From the NCBI RefSeq assembly GCF_001708305.1, contig NZ_CP016953.1, positions 1,941,501 through 2,005,500 on the forward strand: a DNA stretch of 64,000 nt, read 5' to 3'. Positions 1 to 7,673 of this stretch are shown piece by piece. Below the pieces are notes generated by a model. The model had not been told where the DNA came from, did not search any database, and worked only from the letters and a program-made list of their open reading frames with translations. The translations under genes and the position numbers were made by a program. Within the stretch, counting starts at the first letter, position 1. The number at the start of each line of letters is the position of its first letter. The DNA is from Streptococcus himalayensis. GTDB taxonomy: Bacteria > Bacillota > Bacilli > Lactobacillales > Streptococcaceae.

Positions 1-1
1 G

Positions 2-885
2 ACTTCTTATAAGGTCTTGGAAAATGATAGTCAGTTGACCTTCTACTGGACCTTCTTGTCTGGGAAGCATGAAGAACAGGGAATCACTCTTTATCATCAC
101 GATAAAGGGCGGAGTGGCTTGGTTGTGAAGGAGTTTCTTGGAGATTACACAGGCTATGTACATTGTGACATGTTACGGCAGTAACTTGGAACTTCAGTTC
201 CTTAGTTCTGCCTATGCGATAGCAGTCCAAGCTTGAGGAACGAAGTGAGGATAAGCTTGGTTAACTGCGAACCGCTGAGTGCCTATAGGCAGTTAGAACG
301 AGCTCAGCTAGTTGGTTGTTGGGCTCATGTCAGAAGATCTTCTTCGAGGCCACTCCTAAAAAGGCAGACAAGACTTCCTTGGGTGCCAAGGGATTAGCCT
401 ATTGCGACCGCTTATTTGCCTTGGAGAATGACTGGGTTGACCTCTCTACTGAAGAGCGACTACATAAACGCCAGGCAGAGTTAGCCCCTTTGATGGACGA
501 GTTCTTCAACTGGTGCCGCAATCAATCTATTTTACCTGGATCAAAACTTGGTCGTGCGATAGAGTATAGCCTTAAGTATGAGGAACTATTCAAGGCAGTT
601 CTTCAAGATGGTCGCTTGGTTCTATCCAATAATGTAGCAGAACGGGCCATTAAGTCCTTGGTCATTGGACGGAAAAATTGGCTGTTTTCTCAAAGTTTTG
701 AGGGAGCCAAGTCAACAGCTATCATTCTGAGTTTATTGGAAACAGCTAAGAGGCATGGTCTTGATTCAGAGAAATACATCACTTATCTTCTAGAACATCT
801 TCCAAACGAGGAGTCACTCGCCAAAAAGGAAGTTCTAGAGGCTTATTTACCGTGGGCTGAAAAAATTCAGAATAACTGCAAATAG
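2..885 (+). pseudogene. IS66-family transposase (TnpC) remnant, disrupted and 5' truncated
   Basis: The window opens inside an IS66-family transposase. Frame 2 reads ...YKVLENDSQLTFYWTF through GYVHCDM and stops at 182-184. The frame resumes after an inserted segment with SAYRQLERAQLVGCWAHV (about 277-330), then loses one base near 330-340. The C-terminal third is intact from KIFFEATPKK to the stop at 885 and includes the NNVAERAIKS and GRKNWLF motifs typical of IS66 transposases. Two independent lesions make a functional enzyme unlikely. The upstream part lies outside the window. Confidence 0.85.
173..275. repeat. ~100-bp inverted-repeat insertion (MITE-like) inside the IS66 transposase
   Basis: The transposase reading frame is interrupted between CDM and SAYRQLE by about 100 bp of unrelated DNA. 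It contains a perfect 8-bp inverted repeat, CCAAGCTT/AAGCTTGG (about 228-260). Its ends are roughly inverted copies of each other (GGCAGTAACTTGG near 177-189, and TTGGTTAACTGCG near 257-269). No coding capacity is visible. It looks like a miniature non-autonomous element, but its exact edges and any target duplication are uncertain. Confidence 0.5.
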
Positions 886-923
886 AAAAAGTTCCAGAGT
901 CAAGCAAGACTTTGGAACTTTTT
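886..923. terminator. Bidirectional hairpin terminator
   Basis: A long stem (AAAAAGTTCCAGAGTC at 886-901 with GACTTTGGAACTTTTT at 907-922) has a short loop, with A- and T-runs on its two flanks. It sits between the IS66 remnant and the convergent leftward satellite genes, so it can end transcription from both sides. Confidence 0.8.
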
Positions 924-935
924 CAATATACCTCG

Positions 936-1538
936 TTATGGGGCGGTTACCACATAGCTATCTACCGCCTGATTCATACCTTCATCAGCAACTACCAAAG
1001 TAAAGGCTAAATCACTTGCACTGCCTAAATTATCGGCAATTTCAGCCGCTTGATAATAACCTGCATATTGCTTAAGCGTTTCTATCGTATTAGATAACCT
1101 GTCTTCTTTCAAGATATATTGGGGGAGTTCAATTTTGTTTTCAGTTGCTATTTCATGAATTTTTTTAACCGCTAATGGATTCTTTTTATAGCGCTCTAAA
1201 TAACCTTTAATTTCTCCCTCGTTAACCGCCATTGTGCCTAATAAAGTTAACTCAGCTACATCATCGGCTGTAACTGTTTCATATTCCGCTTTGATTTTCT
1301 CTTTTTCGGATTGCTCAAAAGCTGATAACTTATTTTTGATTGAATTATACTCCGTCGTGCTATATGCTTCAGCTTCTTTTCTAAAATTTGATAAACGTAA
1401 ATCTGCTTCTGATTGATACATCGTCTGTTCTCGAACTTTTTTATATAAATCAGTTTTTAAACTCTGATACGCTTCGATTTGTTGCTGTTTATAAACGCCT
1501 AATTTTGCAATCTGCGCTTGGATTTGTTGTAGTGTCAT
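936..1538 (-). CDS. Hypothetical phage-satellite protein (coiled-coil rich, 200 aa)
   Basis: No family recognised. The start is placed at MTLQQIQAQIAKLG because GGAGG lies 8 nt upstream of that ATG; a longer frame to 1571 would place the Shine-Dalgarno inside the gene. Residues ~1-105 are charged and helical (KKVREQ..., SEKEKIKAEYE), suggesting a coiled coil. The C-terminal half is more globular. It is the last gene of the leftward satellite operon and directly follows the minor-capsid-like gene, so a role in particle assembly or interference is possible, but that is inferred only from position. Confidence 0.7.
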   Translation of the reverse strand: MTLQQIQAQIAKLGVYKQQQIEAYQSLKTDLYKKVREQTMYQSEADLRLSNFRKEAEAYSTTEYNSIKNKLSAFEQSEKEKIKAEYETVTADDVAELTLLGTMAVNEGEIKGYLERYKKNPLAVKKIHEIATENKIELPQYILKEDRLSNTIETLKQYAGYYQAAEIADNLGSASDLAFTLVVADEGMNQAVDSYVVTAP

Positions 1539-1578
1539 TGTCTTGTACCTCCATTTTACAATTTTAAGCAAGAATAAA

Positions 1579-1935
1579 TTAAAGCCCTGCTTCTTTGATA
1601 AATATATCTTTCCAATGATTCATGTGGATAGCTTTTGCTTTCTCGTCCCAACGTTTACCAGTTCCAGGCGTTGAGTAATGCTGAAAAGTCACAATCCCGT
1701 TCGTGCCATAAAATTGCGCTCTAGCATACGGTGGAGTCCATTCAATGGCATGACCTCCTTCAACAACATGCCCAGAAGCACGCAAATGCCCATCAGAATA
1801 CGGATCAGATAACGGCACAAGGTAATTCATATCCGTTAGCATTTGTTCTGCCATTTCCGTCCGAGCCTTCACAAAGTTTTTTTCACTTAATTTGGCTGTA
1901 ACACCATCTAAATCAACCTTAATACGTATTGACAT
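1579..1935 (-). CDS. Phage minor capsid protein-like
   Basis: 118 aa. It resembles the small minor capsid/HK97-gp10-like proteins of Gram-positive phages: MSIRIKVDLDGV opening, helical middle, then a conserved core with VPLSDPYSDGHLRASG, YARAQFYGT and TPGTGKRWDEKA. The start at 1935 is preceded by GGGAGG about 6 nt away; an upstream ATG at 1977 lacks a ribosome site. It is the only structural phage gene in the island: no portal, terminase or major capsid gene is present. Such a lone capsid gene fits a phage satellite that borrows or modifies a helper's particle rather than a complete prophage. Confidence 0.75.
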   Translation of the reverse strand: MSIRIKVDLDGVTAKLSEKNFVKARTEMAEQMLTDMNYLVPLSDPYSDGHLRASGHVVEGGHAIEWTPPYARAQFYGTNGIVTFQHYSTPGTGKRWDEKAKAIHMNHWKDIFIKEAGL

Positions 1936-2023
1936 TGTCTTCCTCCCTTGAATAAAAAAAATAAAGAGGCATGACAAAGAGCGCTAAACTCTAATATCAT
2001 GCCTCTGGTTTTCCAGTCAGCAA

Positions 2024-2191
2024 TTAAATTTTTTCTTTTCGCCTTGTTTCCAGCTGTACGGGTTGGCTATCCTGCATTGTAATAATTAAACTCCCATATG
2101 CTGGCAACCTTGCTGATTTTATTGTACCATCTTTTTGGTATAATATGCAACCATTATTCAGTAATTTCCTTAAATCATCAATAGTGCTCAT
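2024..2191 (-). CDS. Small hypothetical satellite protein (55 aa)
   Basis: Begins MSTIDDLRKLLNNG and is rich in short beta-type segments. The ATG at 2191 has a strong GGAGGGGGTG ribosome site and is preferred over the ATG at 2257, which overlaps the upstream gene. No family recognised. It lies in the leftward satellite operon between the minor capsid gene and two related small ORFs. Confidence 0.6.
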   Translation of the reverse strand: MSTIDDLRKLLNNGCILYQKDGTIKSARLPAYGSLIITMQDSQPVQLETRRKEKI

Positions 2192-2199
2192 TTGTATCT

Positions 2200-2451
2200 T
2201 CACCCCCTCCCATCTGTTCCATTTTGTTTGATTTTGTTCGCTTTCGCTGTGTCGCATGCTTCGGCTATCCGCTCAAAAACGCTGTTCAAGCTTCGGCTGT
2301 GCTGATAGGTTACACAAAGCTCCCCCTTGCGATAGTCAATCCGATAATGCGGTTCTTTATACGTGCCAACCATGTAGCCAATAATGGCGTGCTTACACGC
2401 TAGCATATCCGCCACGAATTGAAAATATCTATAATAGTGCCGTACGGTCAT
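2200..2451 (-). CDS. Small hypothetical satellite protein A of a related pair (83 aa)
   Basis: 83 aa, function unknown. It shares the pattern I.GY(M/I)(V/I)G.Y..P followed ~30 residues later by ..ERIA with the gene immediately upstream (2453-2698), suggesting an old tandem duplication. One base separates the two genes, so they are probably translated together. Confidence 0.65.
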   Translation of the reverse strand: MTVRHYYRYFQFVADMLACKHAIIGYMVGTYKEPHYRIDYRKGELCVTYQHSRSLNSVFERIAEACDTAKANKIKQNGTDGRG

Positions 2452-2452
2452 A

Positions 2453-2698
2453 TTATCCCCCTTTATATGTATTTGCGATTCTCTCTAGGCTCTCAGTCAA
2501 ATCCCTATCCGCTTCATATTCCGCCAAAAGTTGCCAACCTGTATCTAATTTGGTCAAGGCGGTTTCGATGTCTGGTTGGGCATACAAGCCAATGATATAG
2601 CCCTGTATCCCTAACTTGATTCTATCAATCGTGTCAAAGCGTGTCGCCTCTGTTTGATAGTGGTATCGGTTCATCAAAACATGGTTAAATTGTTTCAT
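2453..2698 (-). CDS. Small hypothetical satellite protein B of a related pair (81 aa)
   Basis: 81 aa, mostly helical. It contains IQGYIIGLYAQP and ends LTESLERIANTYKGG, matching its downstream neighbour in spacing and key residues. A ribosome site (AGGAGAG) lies just upstream of the ATG. It is the first gene on the far side of the putative replication origin. Function unknown. Confidence 0.65.
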   Translation of the reverse strand: MKQFNHVLMNRYHYQTEATRFDTIDRIKLGIQGYIIGLYAQPDIETALTKLDTGWQLLAEYEADRDLTESLERIANTYKGG

Positions 2699-2729
2699 TT
2701 CTCTCCTCCTAGGGTGTTTTTCTCCTTTT

Positions 2730-3003
2730 TGTAGCTTTGGAGCAATAAGCGTGCATTAGAAGCGGGGAATTGCTACAGCGCCTCCGCCTTACTCTCCCAA
2801 GGGTTTAGGGCATTTTTGTAGCTATTGTAGCAAGAAACTCAATAAAAAACTTTTTATAGATATATCCCCCATCTTCTAGCCCCTCTCTTATATATTATTT
2901 TATTTATTATATAGCTACAAATAGCTACAATAGGGTTAAACCCTTGATATACCTGACTTTTTCGCTGTAGCATATCTGTAGCATATCTGTAGCAATTAGT
3001 AGC
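2730..3003. other. Putative satellite replication origin with iterons flanking AT-rich DNA
   Basis: This ~300-bp gene-free stretch just downstream of the helicase gene holds repeated TGTAGC hexamers or their complement. They lie at 2730, 2772 (inverted), 2817, 2826, 2914 and 2924 (both inverted), 2966, 2977 and 2988, with a variant at 2998. The last group is spaced 11 bp apart, about one helical turn. Between the two clusters (2832-2913) the DNA is strongly AT-rich. Iterons flanking an AT-rich core next to the primase/helicase gene is the known layout of SaPI/PICI origins. Function is inferred from that match. Confidence 0.7.
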
Positions 3004-3004
3004 A

Positions 3005-4429
3005 TTAACGCCTTATTTTAAAATAGTAGTGAGTTGGTTTTCCATTTTTCCATAGTCTTTTTTTAGCTTCTGACCGCTCCCAGTCCTTATGATTATCTAG
3101 TACATCCCTCGCTTTTTGACTATAGCGTCCCCCTCGTCCCTTGGTTGGATTTTCATTAAAAACAACATAGGCAACTTCGTTGGGCGTTGTCAGCTCAAGT
3201 TGGGCAGACCCAAATGCGAGTGGATACTCCTTATATTGCTGGTTATCGTCTAAAGGCTCTTGCAGATGTTTTAGAAAATACTGACGGCGTTCATGTGGTG
3301 ATAGCTCGTACCAGTCTATCGGCGGATAAAAATAGCCCAAATACTCTAAAATCGCTTCTTTTTCTGGATCTTCCACCTTGTAAGCTTCTTGGATTTGTTC
3401 CAGCTCCTTATCCAGTTCCGTTGAGACGGTCAAGGGTTGCCCCTTATCGTACCACGCTTTGGCCTCTGCTAACACTTGCAAGAAGTAGCCTTCTTCCTTC
3501 TCCATCGGGTGACAAGCGACATCATTAACCCCGCATTGGAGAGGATAGAAACGCCGCTCTTTGCCCTCGTCCTTTAGAAAGCCTTTGGCGTTTGATGTCC
3601 CAATGAAAACACAATGGCGCTCCACCTTTTCAGGCTTTCTGCCATATAGCGCCCGAATATCATCACTAGAAGCGCTGATGAAGTTCTTAACCGCTTCAAT
3701 AGCCGTCTTTTTAAAGCCCTTCAGCTCCCCAAATTCAATCACCGCATTTGTCTGTAAAATACGATAGTCTTCGGTATGGTCGCCGAATTTTCGGACGCTA
3801 TCCGAATGAAAGTCAGGTAACAAGCGTTTGGTAGCTGTACTTTTCCCCAAACCTTGCCCACCGGTCAAAATCGGCACAATTTCAAACTTAATTCCGGGCT
3901 GATAAATGCGGGCAACCAAACCCGTCAACCATAATCTTGTAACTTCACGGGCGTAGCTTGTATCGGGGCAACCTAGCAAGTCTATAAAATACCGTTCCGC
4001 CCGCTCCACTCCGTCCCATCGTTGCGACTCTATGCGGTCTTTTACGGGGTGATAGGCGTTTTCTTTTGCGACTTTTAAAATCGCTATTTCTACATTCTCC
4101 CTCGTTGGCGCAAAGCCGTATTTTTCATCGATGAAAGCAATGGCTAATTTTGTATCCTCGTCACTCCATAAGCCCTTATTAGTCCCCCACGGAGTCAGCT
4201 CAGTCTTTTCAATCGCCTTCGAAAAATCGTTGTATCTAACCCCCTTAAAAATGCTTTTGTGCTGTTCAAAAACTAAAATAACATTATAAGGGCTTCTGGC
4301 TGGTATCTTTGATTTTCCATACGTCCGAAAGGCGGGTATCACTTCTTGATAGGCTGTTTCTGTTTCGCCTTGTGTCGCCTCCTTTTTGTCTTGCTGGATA
4401 ATACTGTCTACGATTTCTTTTTTATCCAA
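3005..4429 (-). CDS. VapE-family replication helicase/primase (Pri-Rep-like)
   Basis: 474 aa. Virulence-associated-E family P-loop ATPase that initiates replication of phage satellites. The Walker A motif GGQGLGKST is near residue 190. It is followed by FGDHTEDYRILQTNAVIEFGEL (Walker B region), KAFISAS-type helicase III residues, and the VFIGTSN sensor motif. The N-terminal ~100 residues carry no clear primase motif, so primase activity may reside in or depend on the neighbouring gene. The start overlaps the stop of the upstream gene by 8 nt, implying translational coupling. The putative iteron origin lies directly after its stop codon, as in SaPI elements. Confidence 0.9.
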   Translation of the reverse strand: MDKKEIVDSIIQQDKKEATQGETETAYQEVIPAFRTYGKSKIPARSPYNVILVFEQHKSIFKGVRYNDFSKAIEKTELTPWGTNKGLWSDEDTKLAIAFIDEKYGFAPTRENVEIAILKVAKENAYHPVKDRIESQRWDGVERAERYFIDLLGCPDTSYAREVTRLWLTGLVARIYQPGIKFEIVPILTGGQGLGKSTATKRLLPDFHSDSVRKFGDHTEDYRILQTNAVIEFGELKGFKKTAIEAVKNFISASSDDIRALYGRKPEKVERHCVFIGTSNAKGFLKDEGKERRFYPLQCGVNDVACHPMEKEEGYFLQVLAEAKAWYDKGQPLTVSTELDKELEQIQEAYKVEDPEKEAILEYLGYFYPPIDWYELSPHERRQYFLKHLQEPLDDNQQYKEYPLAFGSAQLELTTPNEVAYVVFNENPTKGRGGRYSQKARDVLDNHKDWERSEAKKRLWKNGKPTHYYFKIRR

Positions 4430-4937
4430 ACTCTACCCCCCTATAGATTTTTTTAGCGGTTGTTAGAAAATAGCTCGCCAACTCTATCCGCTTCACGATA
4501 GCGCTAAATAAGCTGGTCAACTGTTCAAAATCATACCCATGTAGAAACATTAGGCGGATAAAATAGGCTGTTTCTTGCTCTGTATATAAGCCGTTTGCGA
4601 TAGTGTCAAATATCCACCCGCCAAGCTCCAGCCCAACGTCCTGCCGTGCCTGTTCCAGTCTATGGCGTTCCAAATCCTCCAACACCTCTACAAGGTCAGC
4701 GCCTGCCATGGCTAGCGGTAGATCTCTGACTAATTGCCAATGGCCTTCCGTAACCGTGTCCGCTATGTGAATAATAATGCCTTTATAACTAAAATCAGTC
4801 AGCCCAACATTTGACGGTAGCAAGTAGACAAACTTGTAATAGTCTCCGTTTTTTAATGCTCTGGTCGGATTCTTCTTCAAAAAACCAAAAAATGATAACT
4901 TGTCACGATGTAAGGTTAATTCTAGTAAATCATACAT
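4422..4937 (-). CDS. Hypothetical protein upstream of satellite helicase (possible primase partner)
   Basis: 171 aa, not recognised. It is a mixed alpha/beta protein starting MYDLLELTLHRDKLSFFGF, with a beta-rich first half and a helical second half. Ribosome site GAAAGGG is upstream of the ATG. It overlaps the VapE-type helicase gene by 8 nt, so the two are probably made in fixed ratio. A primase or helicase-loading role would fit this position but no catalytic motif was seen. Confidence 0.65.
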   Translation of the reverse strand: MYDLLELTLHRDKLSFFGFLKKNPTRALKNGDYYKFVYLLPSNVGLTDFSYKGIIIHIADTVTEGHWQLVRDLPLAMAGADLVEVLEDLERHRLEQARQDVGLELGGWIFDTIANGLYTEQETAYFIRLMFLHGYDFEQLTSLFSAIVKRIELASYFLTTAKKIYRGVEFG

Positions 4938-4939
4938 GT

Positions 4940-5082
4940 TTAGCCCTTTCTACGTTTCTTCTTCAACTTTTTTAGTCGTTGCTGTTCCTTGTTTTGCTCA
5001 ATGGTTGGCCTGCGGTCTTTATATTTTTTTCATCATGATATTTTCTTCCGCCTTGCGTAGGGTGTATGTTATATCTTGCCAC
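4940..5082 (-). pseudogene. Small basic satellite ORF split by an A-run frameshift
   Basis: A GTG at 5082 lies 5 nt after a strong AGGAGG and opens ARYNIHPTQGGRKYHDE. The zero frame then stops after 35 codons. A -1 shift at the seven-A run near 5025-5031 (zero-frame A AAA AAT) continues as KKYKDRRPTIEQNKEQQRLKKLKKKRRKG to a stop at 4940-4942, just before the next gene. The product would be 47 aa with a very basic tail, probably nucleic-acid binding. A lost A, an assembly error or true ribosomal frameshifting would all explain it. Confidence 0.5.
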
Positions 5083-5091
5083 TATCTCCTC

Positions 5092-5358
5092 CTAATCCAC
5101 TGCCAAAAAGTTGTATAAATCAGAAGCCCTGTAATAGACTTTCTTGCTGTTCTCAAATGGCGACTGGTAGCGTTGTAGCCCTGCTTCTTCCCAGTTTCTA
5201 AGGGTCGTTGATGTTACTTTCAGCTTTTCAGTTACTTCTTCCACTGGTTTCAAATCAAAACTATCCATCATCTGGCGTTCTAGCTCGTAGCGCTTTTCTA
5301 AGTGATGATCAACCAACTTTAAAAGCTCAAGTTCTGTTTCTCTTGATAGAATATGCAT
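5092..5358 (-). CDS. Excisionase/MerR-like helix-turn-helix protein
   Basis: 88 aa. The N-terminal half is a helical coil. The C-terminal half, EVTEKLKVTSTTLRNWEEAGLQRY....YYRASDLYNFL, is a winged-helix DNA-binding domain of the excisionase/MerR type, with the usual HTH followed by a short wing. In phage satellites such proteins act as excisionase or replication regulator. It is transcribed with the replication genes, away from the integrase. Confidence 0.75.
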   Translation of the reverse strand: MHILSRETELELLKLVDHHLEKRYELERQMMDSFDLKPVEEVTEKLKVTSTTLRNWEEAGLQRYQSPFENSKKVYYRASDLYNFLAVD

Positions 5359-5369
5359 AATGCTACCTC

Positions 5370-5576
5370 CTAATTATAATATCGCCCTTGAGCTTGAATA
5401 TAAGCCCCGTAGTTAGCGTTTTGTAGTTTCTTGGTATATTTACCCTCGGGCTTGTCTTTCAGCTCTGTATCAAGCTGAAAATAGCCTAGATGGAGCCATA
5501 GAAAGATGTTCACGATTGATAAGGCAACAATGAAAAGCAGTAGCTGTTCTGGTGGCATGTTAAATTCATCTATCAT
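5370..5576 (-). CDS. Small single-pass membrane protein of the satellite
   Basis: 68 aa. One hydrophobic segment, residues ~12-32 (LLLFIVALSIVNIFLWLHLGYF), is followed by a polar tail. No family recognised. The start overlaps the upstream stop by 4 nt. A small membrane protein in this position could affect superinfection or phage entry, but nothing in the sequence proves it. Confidence 0.6.
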   Translation of the reverse strand: MIDEFNMPPEQLLLFIVALSIVNIFLWLHLGYFQLDTELKDKPEGKYTKKLQNANYGAYIQAQGRYYN

Positions 5577-5965
5577 GCGCTAACCCTCGCTTTCGAATGT
5601 AATTCTTTATGTGATGATACTATGTGCATATATTCCGCCTCTGCCTGTTTTACGAAAGCGGATTGCTCATCTTTACTGCTGATGAATAACTTTGCCAATT
5701 GTTTCCAAAAACTCTGTCTAACGGCTTTTCTTTCTAAAAAACTTTCTCCGAATATAATATCGTTCCCTTGAAAAAGCGCATCATATTTTTTGCTGTCGTT
5801 CAGTTCAGGGACTTCAATGTAAAGCAGTTGCTTTAAATCAAATTCGATTCCCTTTAATCGTGCAGAAAGTAAAGATAATTCGCTCATTCCTGTTGCTTCT
5901 TGTGCCTTTTGTAGTGCACTTCTGATTTGTTTAATTTCCTGTTGTATGCTGTTAAATGTTGTCAT
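5573..5965 (-). CDS. Hypothetical satellite protein (130 aa, helical)
   Basis: 130 aa, predicted mostly helical, opening MTTFNSIQQEIKQIRSALQKAQEA. No recognised domain. It overlaps the downstream membrane-protein gene by 4 nt. The 126 bp upstream contain the left copy of a 30-bp direct repeat and no gene. Confidence 0.6.
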   Translation of the reverse strand: MTTFNSIQQEIKQIRSALQKAQEATGMSELSLLSARLKGIEFDLKQLLYIEVPELNDSKKYDALFQGNDIIFGESFLERKAVRQSFWKQLAKLFISSKDEQSAFVKQAEAEYMHIVSSHKELHSKARVSA

Positions 5966-6052
5966 TCTTGTTCTCCGTTCCTTTATTTGCGGTTCTTACT
6001 ATCCAATCTTTTTTCTGTGGTAGCATATTCACTTAATTTGTGATATAATCAA

Positions 6053-6082
6053 ATAAATACCTAACTAAATCCCATACTTGCT
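6053..6082 (+). repeat. 30-bp direct repeat, left copy
   Basis: Same strand and 29 of 30 bases identical to 10017-10046 just upstream of the integrase gene. The shared core is AAATCCCATACTTGCT. Both copies follow a TGATATAA motif. They bracket about 3.9 kb holding the control genes. Confidence 0.85.
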
Positions 6083-6091
6083 ATTTATGGT

Positions 6092-6298
6092 TTAGTTGTT
6101 TTGTGAAAAGGCTTCTGCGGTTTGGCGATTGCTAAGCCTTTTTTTTTGTTGCCAATTTTTTACGGATACTTCGTGATGTATTCTGTTTTCTAAACGGTGA
6201 AAATCCTTGATAAACGTTTCTTTGTCTAGCTCTCCGTGCCAATATTGACTAATAAGCATCACTGACCGTTGATATAGTCTTGGTAGATGTTCAACCAT
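6092..6298 (-). CDS. Small hypothetical satellite protein (68 aa)
   Basis: 68 aa, basic and helical, with no recognised domain. Strong ribosome site AGGAGGTAAG 8 nt before the ATG. It overlaps the end of the upstream gene (6291) by 8 nt, so the pair is coupled. Confidence 0.6.
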   Translation of the reverse strand: MVEHLPRLYQRSVMLISQYWHGELDKETFIKDFHRLENRIHHEVSVKNWQQKKRLSNRQTAEAFSQNN

Positions 6299-6755
6299 TG
6301 CTACTTACCTCCTGCCATGGTAGCGTAAAGCCTATTTGTTCCTCGTAAAGTTTGGCAAAATCAATAGCGGACTTCTGTAAACTGTTCAAAATCTTATAGC
6401 GCAATTGCCTAGCCTTTACTTTGTCGCTTGCCTTGAGTTGTCCAGACTGTAGATCATCTTCTAAACCGTACAGGTCACGTACCAAAAACCATGACTGTAA
6501 GCGCCCTAGCTCGTTATCTTTAATGACAACATCGTTTTTTATCGTCCTAGGGGCTAAGATTTTGATATTTGTATAATTTTTTCCATAGTAGATTTGACCG
6601 GCTCGCCGTTTTTGGTTTAGCTTTTGCGTGATGTCTCGTCTGGATAAAAAATCAAACTCCTCCATAATGGCCGAAAGTGTCAGCTCGCCATGAATATCTT
6701 GGATCTCGTAAAGACGGTCAATCGTAAAAATTCTTTCCCTGTGTTTTTTCGTCAT
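6291..6755 (-). CDS. Hypothetical satellite protein (154 aa, possible winged helix)
   Basis: 154 aa. Residues ~10-60 (TIDRLYEIQDIHGELTLSAI then DITQKLNQKRRAGQIYYGKNY) look like a winged-helix DNA-binding fold. The rest is helical. It is early in the leftward operon, second after the small Cro-like gene. A role as replication or packaging regulator is possible but not shown. Confidence 0.6.
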   Translation of the reverse strand: MTKKHRERIFTIDRLYEIQDIHGELTLSAIMEEFDFLSRRDITQKLNQKRRAGQIYYGKNYTNIKILAPRTIKNDVVIKDNELGRLQSWFLVRDLYGLEDDLQSGQLKASDKVKARQLRYKILNSLQKSAIDFAKLYEEQIGFTLPWQEVSSNG

Positions 6756-6814
6756 TTTGTACCTCGTTTCTATTTATTTTCAGATTTTTCAAGAGTGAAA
6801 GGTAGTGAAAAATC

Positions 6815-7012
6815 TTAGTGCTGGGCTGTGATAAGTTCATCTAGTGTTACATTCAAATAATCAGCAATCTTAGTCATGGTTTCCATACTAGGATTTTTTG
6901 AACGCTCATAATAGATAGCCGTCAAGGTACTTTTAGAAATACCTGTGCCGTTATGAACATCGGCAACTTTTTTTCGTTGCTTGGCTAGAATAACCCGAAA
7001 ATTATTTTTCAT
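6815..7012 (-). CDS. Cro-like XRE-family regulator
   Basis: 65 aa, starting MKNNFRVILAKQRKK with ribosome site AAAGGAG. Single XRE helix-turn-helix: KVADVHNGTGISKSTLTAIYYERSKNPSMETMTKIADYLNV. The ATG at 7012 is chosen over the longer frame to 7159 because that extension would cover the divergent promoter and operators. It heads the leftward replication operon, the position of Str/Cro in phage satellites. Confidence 0.85.
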   Translation of the reverse strand: MKNNFRVILAKQRKKVADVHNGTGISKSTLTAIYYERSKNPSMETMTKIADYLNVTLDELITAQH

Positions 7013-7032
7013 AGCTGTACTCCTTTCTATAA

Positions 7033-7119
7033 GACATTTTTTGTCTTTGTTAATTGTATTATACAGACATTTTTTGTACTTGTCAACAATTTTTTTAATT
7101 CTCCTGTACATTTTTTGTC
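7033..7119. promoter_or_regulatory. Three operator palindromes in the divergent control region
   Basis: GACATTTTTTGTC (7033-7045), GACATTTTTTGTAC (7066-7079) and GTACATTTTTTGTCC (7106-7120) share the core (G)ACA-T5-TGT and are pseudo-palindromic. They lie between two divergent HTH regulator genes. A -10-like TATAAT lies near 7130 on the plus strand. Three near-identical sites fit a lambda-like CI/Cro switch. Binding protein inferred, not shown. Confidence 0.7.
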
Positions 7120-7158
7120 CGTATTGTGATATAATTGTCTTGAAAGGTAGTGTTGACA

Positions 7159-7671
7159 ATGAACTATAATAAAAATAAACTAAAAGAGTTAAGGGAACGA
7201 GATAATATTTCCCAAAAAAAATTATCTGAAAAATTATCAGTAACCGAAAAAACTATTTCTCGTTGGGAAAATGGAGAAAGCCAAATAAAGCCAGACAAAG
7301 CACAAACGCTGGCGGATTATTTTAATGTCGATGTTGGTTATCTTCTTGGTTATAACGAAGGGCACCAAAGAATGTATGAGATGTTTGGGGTACATCCAGA
7401 AAAAGGAAGTATGGGGATTATAGAGTTAGCTGAACTTATCGAAGTCTATGATTTGAGATTTATTAAAGACGAAAAAATTCTTGATGAACTTCAAAGAGAT
7501 ACCACGGTTGCAATAAAATTTTTAGAAAGCATTCAAACAAAGCTCTTGCTTTATGGTTCTATCAGTAAAGGTCACACTTATAGATTTGAGGAAATAATAA
7601 ATTTCCTTTTAGATTTTTATGAGACCTCCGAACGTCGTAAAAAGGAATTATCAGGCAATAATAAGAATTAA
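7159..7671 (+). CDS. CI/Stl-like XRE repressor of the satellite
   Basis: 170 aa from the ATG at 7159; the GTG at 7150 is only 2 nt after the GAAAGG ribosome site. An N-terminal XRE HTH (KKLSEKLSVTEKTISRWENGESQ, residues ~20-45) is followed by YFNVDVGYLLGY. The ~90-residue helical C-terminal domain has no peptidase motif. As in SaPI Stl, derepression by a helper-phage protein binding the C-terminal domain would be expected. It is divergent from the Cro-like gene and starts the rightward group. Confidence 0.8.
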   Translation: MNYNKNKLKELRERDNISQKKLSEKLSVTEKTISRWENGESQIKPDKAQTLADYFNVDVGYLLGYNEGHQRMYEMFGVHPEKGSMGIIELAELIEVYDLRFIKDEKILDELQRDTTVAIKFLESIQTKLLLYGSISKGHTYRFEEIINFLLDFYETSERRKKELSGNNKN

Positions 7672-7673
7672 CT

